A DNA stretch of 64,000 nt from an uncultured Sphingomonadaceae bacterium (GTDB lineage: Bacteria; Pseudomonadota; Alphaproteobacteria; Sphingomonadales; Sphingomonadaceae): assembly GCA_947488625.1 (NCBI GenBank), contig CANKZR010000001.1, forward strand, positions 930,001-994,000, given 5' to 3'. The position numbers were made by a program, and so were the translations under genes. The stretch's first letter is position 1. Every line of letters begins with the position of its first letter. The notes beneath the pieces were generated by a model that did no database searches, was not told where the DNA came from, and saw only the letters and a program-made list of their open reading frames with translations. Below are positions 52,815 through 59,517 of this stretch, one piece after another.

Positions 52815-53920
52815 GCAGCAGTCACCTGTTTGGGCAGATGAAGCACGAAATTGTACTTCTCTTTGAGTTTGTTGAAAACTTCATCAAACATCTCTCGGTT
52901 GTCTGGCGTCAGTTCATCGCTCTCGAAATAGTAGACCTTCTTGTGCGAAAGCGTGTTGATGATATTGGCCGACACCTGCTCATCGTCGATGCCGATTTGT
53001 TGAAGGACATATCCGAACTGTCCAACCCCGAGGAATGAGGCGACATTCTCCAGCGCTTGCCGAAGTAGAGCGAAGTGGAACGCCTTGACCTCATTATCGC
53101 GCTGAGCCTGCTCCAGCAGTTGCAGCAGCCGCAAATGGTATAGGAAGACATCATTCGAGCTGTTTTCCAAGACGATGTTTCCATCCCGCGTGCTGAGCAT
53201 GCAAACACGCGTGGCCTTACTGAACTTGCCCGCTTTCTGGCCCTTCTTGAGCCAGTCTGCGAGGATCGCAAAGAAGCCAAGATGGTGCGTTGTGATGATC
53301 AGCTTCCGCTTCTCGAAATGATCTTCAATGAGGTCGAACAGCGTTGAGGCTGTGATGAAGATGTTGTGATCGTCTAGGCTGGACACCGGATCGTCGATAA
53401 AGAAGTGCGAAGACTGTTTATCAGCCCAACCTTCAACCTCGAAAAGAGCGAGGAAAAAGCACCAAACAAAAATGCGCTCTTCGCCTCGAGAAATCTTGAT
53501 GGGCACCTTCGAGACGACATTTGGATCGTCCGAAGATGCCTCTTCGTAGAAGAACATTATGGAATCAATGCCCTCCTCGGGATTGGCATGATTGATGAAT
53601 TCAAACCGATAAGTAGGGCGATAGCGGTTCAGTTTGTCGCGGATGTTGTCTTCGGAAAGTGAGCTGTGGAACTTGTTCAGGCTGCTTTGTCTGACATCGA
53701 GCCTGATGGGTGAATCTTCGTCTACGCCGTCATTTTCCCATACGAAGATGTCTTCACTATATGCGTTGTAGTAGACACCAGTATGTGAGCCATCGGGTTC
53801 CTTTGTGAGGTCCTTGTAGGCAACTGATAGCCTAGTCTTTCCCGTCGCATTAAAGGCATAGACAAGGAATATTTGTTCCTTTGCATCTCGGATTTCGCTC
53901 GCGATTGCAGCGTGGCTCAT
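52811..53920 (-). CDS. ABC-type ATPase in an hsd operon; candidate PrrC-like anticodon nuclease
   Basis: A 369-residue protein. The N-terminal ABC ATPase has Walker A YAFNATGKTRL (21-31), signature ISRGEER (143-149), Walker B HFFIDDPVSSLDD (172-184) and the switch histidine in TTHH (H212). The C-terminal about 100 residues show R287-x3-E291 (LLRQALENVASFLG) and H326 (NTLSHKK). PrrC of E. coli is 396 residues and uses R320-x3-E324 and H356, so length, domain order and spacing fit closely. PrrC is held inactive by its type I enzyme and cuts tRNA-Lys when restriction is disarmed. Embedding between hsdS and hsdM supports this role; the function is inferred. Confidence 0.65.
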   Translation of the reverse strand: MSHAAIASEIRDAKEQIFLVYAFNATGKTRLSVAYKDLTKEPDGSHTGVYYNAYSEDIFVWENDGVDEDSPIRLDVRQSSLNKFHSSLSEDNIRDKLNRYRPTYRFEFINHANPEEGIDSIMFFYEEASSDDPNVVSKVPIKISRGEERIFVWCFFLALFEVEGWADKQSSHFFIDDPVSSLDDHNIFITASTLFDLIEDHFEKRKLIITTHHLGFFAILADWLKKGQKAGKFSKATRVCMLSTRDGNIVLENSSNDVFLYHLRLLQLLEQAQRDNEVKAFHFALLRQALENVASFLGVGQFGYVLQQIGIDDEQVSANIINTLSHKKVYYFESDELTPDNREMFDEVFNKLKEKYNFVLHLPKQVTAA

Positions 53921-53921
53921 T

Positions 53922-55127
53922 TTACGAGTTCTCTTGCGTTGGAAAGAGTTGCTGCATCAGAGCTGCTTTGTGAGAATCCAGAGTCTCTACCCGGTCGTTT
54001 TGCGCGCGTATCAACTCGTCAATGGTCAAAAGACAGCTAGCGATCATTTGTTGTTCACCCGTTTGAATATCTGGAAACGCAACTGCCTTCTGCTTCAAGT
54101 CAGTGAAATGTCTTTTGTAATCGCCGGAGTGCACCGGATAGGCTTGTAGCGCACCGTGCAGATACTCGACCGTCATTTTCTCGTTGGGTACGATGATCTT
54201 TATGCCGTCCGCACCTTGTGCGAATGGGAAGTCCACCAGCTTCAATGTGCACGTGTGATCACCAAACACAACCACTGGCAACGGTTCCCCGATCACCGAG
54301 CCAGCATCGTCGGTCCAACCTGCGACAATGCTTTGGCTTTGATCTATAATTGGGAATTTGCCTTGCTGCTTGTACTCCGATGTAGGGAGCTTTTTGGGCG
54401 GAGTGACAGTGTCCAAGTTTTCACCAAGCGGTGCCCACTGCCAATCCCCCGTACCTTGAAATTCCGGAAAGCGTAGACGCGGTTTCGCTTCGCCTGGCAA
54501 AGGAAAGAGGTGTTGGCTCAGCCCAAGCCTGAACTTCCGCAGCTGATTCAATTTTTCAGCTTCGGAATCGATGAGGCCGTCAATTGAAGAAAGGCAAGCA
54601 GCAATCTTCGATTGCTCGGAAACATCAGGAAGAGACAACTGCAAGCGAGCCAAGTCGCGGTAATAGACACGGACACGCACCCCTCCGTCGCCAGACCCAT
54701 TGACAAACGAGTCCCATTGCTTGGCTCGACGGAATTGATCGAGGTAGAAAGGCAATAGCCGTGTAGGCTTTGCCTGCTGAAGACAACGAAAGACAACGTA
54801 ATCAGGACTTACAAGCACGTCCTCCTGGCCTTGCCACCTGGCTATCGACCCAATGTTCAGCCGCATTGGATTATAGGCAAACCAGTTGTTCTTGACGACT
54901 TTGTAGCGTGTTGTGTCAGCGCCGACCAACCGTTCTTCCATTGGAACGATGCCGTCATCTTTGCGAACACCCATAACAAATTCGGATGGCAGATGCCCGT
55001 GATTCCTTGCCGATGGCTCCTCGGTGACATCGCCCAAGCAGACAGTATGAATGGGTAGGCCTTCAAACTCCGGAAATCGTAGTTCCGAAATTGGGCGCTC
55101 GCCATTTGCGGACCCTTTATTGCTCAT
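53922..55127 (-). CDS. hsdS: Type I restriction-modification specificity subunit
   Basis: A 401-residue DNA-recognition subunit with two target-recognition domains, each followed by a conserved helix. TRD1 (about 15-185) ends SKIAACLSSIDGLIDSEAEK, the first spacer helix. TRD2 (about 210-370) ends QQMIASCLLTIDELIRAQND, the second. It should recognise a bipartite sequence, but the target cannot be read. It begins within the end of hsdR (11-base overlap) and ends one base before the ATPase gene. TRDs are the fast-evolving part of these systems. Confidence 0.95.
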   Translation of the reverse strand: MSNKGSANGERPISELRFPEFEGLPIHTVCLGDVTEEPSARNHGHLPSEFVMGVRKDDGIVPMEERLVGADTTRYKVVKNNWFAYNPMRLNIGSIARWQGQEDVLVSPDYVVFRCLQQAKPTRLLPFYLDQFRRAKQWDSFVNGSGDGGVRVRVYYRDLARLQLSLPDVSEQSKIAACLSSIDGLIDSEAEKLNQLRKFRLGLSQHLFPLPGEAKPRLRFPEFQGTGDWQWAPLGENLDTVTPPKKLPTSEYKQQGKFPIIDQSQSIVAGWTDDAGSVIGEPLPVVVFGDHTCTLKLVDFPFAQGADGIKIIVPNEKMTVEYLHGALQAYPVHSGDYKRHFTDLKQKAVAFPDIQTGEQQMIASCLLTIDELIRAQNDRVETLDSHKAALMQQLFPTQENS

Positions 55128-58113
55128 AGGCGCTAAGCCCTGAGATTTCTCGACCTTGCGCCAGCTTGCGCAGCAGCGGAGCCAAATCCTCCATCAAGGC
55201 CAGTTCACGTTGCGTGCGTGCCTTCCACCCAAGATCGAGGGGAGCCATAAGTTCGCTCAACGCTTCCCCATCGAAGATGCGACGGCGAAGTACGAAGTCC
55301 ACAAAATCCTGCAGGTCAGTCGCGTCGATGCCGTGCTTTTCTGCCATCTCGGTCAGGAGGCGCTCCTGCTTGTCGGCCTTGAAGCGTTCGTAGCCTTCGC
55401 GGATTTCCTTCTCATCCAATGGCTGATCGGCAGACAGGCTGCGAATATATTCGGCGATGTCGTCGCGGTCGTCGATGAACTTTGCGTCTGACTGGATCAG
55501 CCCGATAAGCTCGTCCCGGCTCATCTTGGTCTTTCCGGGCAGGTTCTGTGTGTACCGCGCGATCAGGCCCATGATATAATCATAGTCGATCACCGCAGAG
55601 GCAAAGAGCACGAACTCGAAATCGAGCTGATCGACCTCCGGATCGTCCGCACCGCCAGGTTTGTCCTGCTTCTCCTTCAAACGTTTGGCCGTCTCGAGGT
55701 ACATCGTGCGGAAGCCCTGAAGCTCATCGGCGGGAACGGTCTGCTCGATCTGCTCCGCCTGTTCTGCACTCAGGTCCGTGTATTGATCGAGCTGGGTCTT
55801 CAGCCGCTGCACATCCTTGAACAGCGTGATGAACTGGCCGCGTGCCGCATCGCCCTTCAGGTTGGGGACGTCCTCTGGTGCATTGGACAATCCCTGCGAT
55901 TCCATAAATTCGCCGAGCGACTGCACAGCCGATTGCAGGCTCTGGATGACCTGCGGTGCCGGATCGACGAGCCAGATTTGGCGTGGATTGTCGATCTTCT
56001 CTCCGGAGAAGAGAGCGATAGCTTCGTTTACGGCGGGTTCCTGCTGCCTGAAATCGAGAATATTGCCGTATGGCTTGGAATCGTTGAGCACGCGGTTGGT
56101 GCGCGAGAATGCCTGTATCAACCCATGGTACTTCAGGTTCTTGTCGACATAGAGCGTGTTCAGGAACTTTGAATCGAAGCCGGTCAGCAACATGTCGACA
56201 ACGATGATGATGTCGATCTTCTCCGCGCCCTTCTTGGGCATATCGGCATTCGGAAACTGCTGATCCTTTATGCGCTTCTGGACATCCTGATAGTAGAGGT
56301 CGAACTCGCCAATGCGGTGGTTGGTGTCGTACCGCGCGTTGTAGTCCTCGATGATGGCCTTAAGCGCCTTCTTCTTCGCCTCCGGGTCTTGCGCGTTGTC
56401 ATGCTTTTCCTGCGGCAGATCCTCTTGAATCTGCTGCACGTCTTTGTTGCCCTCGGCAGGGGGAGAGAAAACGCACGCGATCTTCAGCGGTTTGAACTCG
56501 GGATCGGCAGCTAGCCGCGCAGCCTGAATTTCGGCGAATTTCTCATAGTACTCGATGGCGTCGTTGATCGAGCTTGTGGCGAGAACCGCGTTGAATTTCC
56601 GGTTGGCGGTCGCGGCGTCATGCTTGAGAAGGATCGTCTCAATCACCTTCTCCTTCTTCAGCGCCTCGCCAGGTTTGGGCAGCTTCTCCCCTTCCGGTTT
56701 GTAGTAGTCGATGTGGAACCGGAGCACGTTGCGGTCCTCGATGGCGTGCGTGATCGTGTACTGGTGCAGGCTTTGCTGAAACAGGTCGTCAGTGGTGCGG
56801 TAGCTGCCCTGGTCACCTTCAGCTTGCTGGTAGCTGGCATTCTGCTCGAAAATCGGGGTGCCGGTGAAACCGAAGAGTTGAGCCTTGGGAAAGAATTCCT
56901 TGATGGCTTTGTGGTTCTCGCCGAACTGGGACCGGTGGCACTCGTCGAAGATTATGGCGATCCGCTCATCCCTTAGCGGCTCCAGCCTTTCCTTGTAGGA
57001 TCGCGCTTTGCCCTTCTGACGACGGTTCGTGTCGTCGAGCGCCAAGCCAAGCTTCTGGATGGTGGTAACGATGACTTTGTCAGCGCGGTCGTCTGACAAG
57101 AGGCGGCGGACAAGTGTTTCGGTATTGGTATTCTCTTCGACGCAACCTTCCTGGAACCGGTTAAATTCTTCGCGTGTCTGCCGGTCGAGGTCTTTGCGAT
57201 CCACCACAAACAGGCATTTTGCTATGTCGTCGTTGTCTTTCAACAACGTGGACGCTTTGAATGACGTCAAAGTCTTCCCGCTGCCAGTCGTGTGCCAGAC
57301 ATAGCCATTTCCGCAGTTCTGATGAATGCACTCCACAATCGCCTTCACGGCGTAGATTTGATAGGGGCGCATCATCATCAGCTTCTGCTCGCTCGCAACG
57401 AGCACGGTGTAGCGGCTGACCATCTGACCCAGCGTGCATTTGGCGAGGAACTTTTCGGCAAAGCTGTCGAGATGTGTGATCTTCTTGTTGTCCTCGCTAG
57501 CAAACTGATAAATCGGCAGAAACCGTTCATCAGCGTTGAAGCTGAACTGGCGAGCGTTGTTGTTGGCGAAATACCAAGTGTCAGTGCGATTGCTGACGAC
57601 AAAAATTTGAATAAAGCACAGCAGCGTCTTCCCGTACCCGTTGCCGGGGTCGCTCTTGTAATCGACAATCTGCTGCATCGCACGACGGGGGCTGACGGCC
57701 ATCGTCTTCAGCTCGATTTGAACGGCAGGAACACCGTTGATCAGCAGGATGACGTCATAGCGATGGTGGCTGTTGTCGGTGTTGATCCGAAGCTGATTCA
57801 CGACCTCGAACGTGTTTTTGCACCAGTCCTTGATGTTGACGAGAGTGTAGTTGAGCGGCGTACCGTCATCGCGCTCAAAGCTGCTGTAGCCCCTTAGAAT
57901 GTTGGCGGCAGCAAATACATCAGGGGTGGTAATGTCCTCCAGGAGGCGCTGGAATTCCGTATCGGTCAACCGGACGCGATTCAACGCCTCGAACTTTTCC
58001 CGAAAATTCTGTTCGAGCGTCGCACGGTCCCGGATGTCCGGGCGATATACATACTTGAGCTCTTGGAGCTTCGATACGAGTTCTTGCTCGATGGCACTTT
58101 CCGACGTGCTCAT
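55117..58113 (-). CDS. hsdR: Type I restriction enzyme subunit R
   Basis: A 998-residue motor nuclease. The N-terminal PD-(D/E)xK nuclease has RYDVILLINGVPAVQIELKT with D120, E134 and K136. Helicase motifs include Walker A WHTTGSGKTLTSF (near 270), DECHRSQFG (near 390), VDMLLTGFDS and AFSRTNRVLND. A C-terminal helical part (about 800-998) binds HsdM. It translocates DNA and cuts at random distance from unmodified sites. The gene overlaps the stop of the small HTH gene by 4 bases and hsdS by 11, so the operon is tightly coupled from its first gene. Confidence 0.97.
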   Translation of the reverse strand: MSTSESAIEQELVSKLQELKYVYRPDIRDRATLEQNFREKFEALNRVRLTDTEFQRLLEDITTPDVFAAANILRGYSSFERDDGTPLNYTLVNIKDWCKNTFEVVNQLRINTDNSHHRYDVILLINGVPAVQIELKTMAVSPRRAMQQIVDYKSDPGNGYGKTLLCFIQIFVVSNRTDTWYFANNNARQFSFNADERFLPIYQFASEDNKKITHLDSFAEKFLAKCTLGQMVSRYTVLVASEQKLMMMRPYQIYAVKAIVECIHQNCGNGYVWHTTGSGKTLTSFKASTLLKDNDDIAKCLFVVDRKDLDRQTREEFNRFQEGCVEENTNTETLVRRLLSDDRADKVIVTTIQKLGLALDDTNRRQKGKARSYKERLEPLRDERIAIIFDECHRSQFGENHKAIKEFFPKAQLFGFTGTPIFEQNASYQQAEGDQGSYRTTDDLFQQSLHQYTITHAIEDRNVLRFHIDYYKPEGEKLPKPGEALKKEKVIETILLKHDAATANRKFNAVLATSSINDAIEYYEKFAEIQAARLAADPEFKPLKIACVFSPPAEGNKDVQQIQEDLPQEKHDNAQDPEAKKKALKAIIEDYNARYDTNHRIGEFDLYYQDVQKRIKDQQFPNADMPKKGAEKIDIIIVVDMLLTGFDSKFLNTLYVDKNLKYHGLIQAFSRTNRVLNDSKPYGNILDFRQQEPAVNEAIALFSGEKIDNPRQIWLVDPAPQVIQSLQSAVQSLGEFMESQGLSNAPEDVPNLKGDAARGQFITLFKDVQRLKTQLDQYTDLSAEQAEQIEQTVPADELQGFRTMYLETAKRLKEKQDKPGGADDPEVDQLDFEFVLFASAVIDYDYIMGLIARYTQNLPGKTKMSRDELIGLIQSDAKFIDDRDDIAEYIRSLSADQPLDEKEIREGYERFKADKQERLLTEMAEKHGIDATDLQDFVDFVLRRRIFDGEALSELMAPLDLGWKARTQRELALMEDLAPLLRKLAQGREISGLSAYEQ

Positions 58114-58328
58114 TGGCCTGATCCCGATGGCGAGGGAGTGCCAGTCTCATGTTCGTCAGCGCCGCCCAGCCTCACCCATTCATCAACCTCTGAAATTTGA
58201 AATTTCCATAGCCTTCCGATCCGATGGGCGGGCAGACCCTTCAGCTCTCGCCACCGATAGATAGTGTCTTTTGCTACCCCGAGATGGCGCGCGATTTCCT
58301 CTGCGGTTACCCAAGGTTCTGCTGCCAT
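58110..58328 (-). CDS. Small excisionase/MerR-like HTH protein, first gene of the hsd operon
   Basis: A 72-residue protein from ATG 58328 (a GTG 18 bases upstream is an alternative). The winged helix is EPWVTAEEIARHLGVAKDTI then YRWRELKGLPAHRIGRLWKF, and a SEVDEWVRL helix completes the domain. It resembles excisionase-type HTH proteins that stand at the start of type I systems. Its stop overlaps the hsdR ATG (ATGA). It may control the operon's expression, possibly coupling modification to restriction, but this is inferred. Confidence 0.8.
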   Translation of the reverse strand: MAAEPWVTAEEIARHLGVAKDTIYRWRELKGLPAHRIGRLWKFQISEVDEWVRLGGADEHETGTPSPSGSGQ

Positions 58329-58346
58329 GTCCCAATCCCATCTCAC

Positions 58347-58726
58347 ACGCCTTGTCGCTTGAATCGTTTTAACTCGGTCAAAATCAAATTCAATCGTCTA
58401 ATGCCGATGCGATCATGTGCGCCACTTGCGTTTTGCTAGCATCGATTCGGACGCGAAATTCGTCTTTGGGTTGGGGGAAACCCGTCGCTGGTCGCGCGAA
58501 TTTTGGCATGCCTCACGCAATATCCGGCGAATGGGAAAAAATTTTGGCACTGAAGTATGCTGAGCCGGTTTGTCCGTAGAAGTCTCTATCGGTCCATTGT
58601 TGTTGCAAATCCGACATTTACCGAATGATCGCACTCCGTTGCTGCTCGGTCTTCCTCTTGCGTCCCGTCAAAAAGTTCTCATTATGTTCCGTAGAGGGGC
58701 TGCCAATGTCAAAATGAGAAGGCCCA
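58347..58726. promoter_or_regulatory. Gene-free 380-base gap with the divergent promoters of the hsd operon and the AlpA pair
   Basis: I see no credible gene here; a 73-codon minus-strand frame (58413-58634) has no family features or ribosome site. The stretch is noticeably AT-richer than the rest (for example AAATCAAATTCAATCG and GGGAAAAAATTTTGGC at about 58380-58550). It should hold the start signals of the hsd operon (left) and of the AlpA gene (right). No clear palindromic operator was identified by eye. Confidence 0.5.
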
Positions 58727-58933
58727 ATGTCCAATACAGAACGCATCATCCGATTGAAGACAGTGCTCGAACGCACCGGTCTTTCCCGCTCCACCATCTA
58801 CCGCAAGATCGCTGAGGGCACTTTCCCGTCACAGGTAAAGATCAGCGTACATGGCGCCGGATGGCATGAATCAGCCATCAATCGTTGGATCGCCGATCCC
58901 GTACACTATCGTGAAGAGGAACCGGCTGAATGA
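58727..58933 (+). CDS. AlpA-family phage-type regulator
   Basis: A 68-residue HTH protein: MSNTERIIRLKTVLERTGLS, then RSTIYRKIAEGTFPSQVKIS and GAGWHESAINRWIADP. AlpA-type proteins activate integrase or act as excisionases in cryptic prophages and islands. AGAAGG precedes the ATG. It lies inside the right end of the element, 330 bases from the arm repeats, and overlaps the next HTH gene by 4 bases (ATGA). It is a plausible recombination directionality factor for the integrase at the left end. Confidence 0.85.
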   Translation: MSNTERIIRLKTVLERTGLSRSTIYRKIAEGTFPSQVKISVHGAGWHESAINRWIADPVHYREEEPAE

Positions 58934-59124
58934 GCAACCAGCGACCAGTCGAGCCGATCTGCGTCAGGGTCAATGACGCTGCCCGCATGATCGGTATTGG
59001 GCGCACAAAACTCTACGAGCTGATCTCAAGTGGCGAACTCGAAACGGTCAAGATCGGCAAGGCTACGCGGATTACGACTGCCAGTTTGCATAGGCTGGTT
59101 GAGCGGCATCGGGCATTGAACTGA
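58930..59124 (+). CDS. Excisionase-family HTH protein
   Basis: A 64-residue protein: VRVNDAARMIGIGRTKLYEL then ISSGELETVKIGKATRITTA and LHRLVERHRAL. This is the excisionase HTH_17 domain. It starts in the end of the AlpA gene, so both are translated together. Such pairs usually regulate excision and accompany integrases. Which of the two proteins is the true excisionase cannot be told. Confidence 0.8.
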   Translation: MSNQRPVEPICVRVNDAARMIGIGRTKLYELISSGELETVKIGKATRITTASLHRLVERHRALN

Positions 59125-59256
59125 CCAGGCCGTCAACTCGCAATTGGACAGTGTCAGAACGTGCAATTATGTTGCGATCAGGCGCGCTGCGAACCGCCCA
59201 TTTGTTCAGCTTCTTGGACAAGACGCTGAACCGAACCGCCGTTAAATGAACGAAAA

Positions 59257-59277
59257 TGTGGGGGAGAGTGTGGGGGA
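59257..59277. repeat. Two arm-type repeats at the right end
   Basis: TGTGGGGGA occurs at 59257-59265 and 59269-59277, 52 bases before the degraded tRNA copy. They match the TGTGGGGG core of the four repeats at 43141-43218 and are absent in the interior as far as I could see. They support a two-ended integrase recognition layout. Confidence 0.75.
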
Positions 59278-59328
59278 AGGTCTCTGTTCGTTCCAAGAAC
59301 AGGATTGATATCAAAGCGTTATTTTTCC

Positions 59329-59354
59329 GGTTCGATTCAAGCCCTGCCACCACC
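59329..59354. repeat. attR: degraded copy of the tRNA-Tyr 3' end
   Basis: GGTTCGATTCAAGCCCTG followed by CCACCACC differs from the tRNA copy at 43002-43028 by two substitutions and one deletion. The region from 59125 to 59517 (393 bases) holds only this copy, the arm repeats and a terminator; no gene is seen. Confidence 0.65.
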
Positions 59355-59464
59355 AAGCCTTATTTAACAGACATTCTGCTATGTAGCGGACGGCAGATCG
59401 TAGATGGTTCCGGAGATCCGCCGACCTCTCTTGCACGGATCGTCAAGCAATGCGGCACGAGCAC

Positions 59465-59500
59465 GAAAATGGCCGCCGCAGCTTACGCGGCGACGGCCAT
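59465..59500 (-). terminator. Intrinsic terminator after glcB
   Basis: ATGGCCGCCGC and GCGGCGACGGCCAT pair around a 7-base loop (59469-59500) with one unpaired base. On the minus strand the hairpin is followed by TTTTCG, so it ends the aceA-orf-glcB transcript. Confidence 0.75.
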
Positions 59501-59517
59501 TGCCCCCTCTCCGGCTT

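Larger units (their letters stand above)
43002..59354. mobile_element. Integrative mobilizable element inserted in tRNA-Tyr, carrying restriction and defence genes
   Basis: The element is bounded on the left by the 3' end of tRNA-Tyr (attL, 43002-43028) and on the right by a degraded copy (59329-59354). It carries a tyrosine integrase next to the tRNA, arm-type repeats at both ends, a conjugal relaxase with oriT, and a defence cargo. Codon use and base composition of the hsd genes look less GC-rich than the flanking host genes. No coupling protein (TraG/VirD4) or type IV secretion genes are present, so mobilization would rely on another element. About 16.3 kb. The boundary is inferred from repeats, not from comparison with an uninterrupted genome. 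Confidence 0.85.

Noticed and set aside
58413-58634. 73-codon minus-strand frame in the gap before the AlpA gene
   Set aside because: It has no ribosome site, no recognisable domain and an irregular composition, and it lies where both divergent promoters should be.
43002-59354. CRISPR array
   Set aside because: The TGTGGGGG repeats are ten bases long, irregularly spaced and confined to the island ends, without spacers or cas genes.
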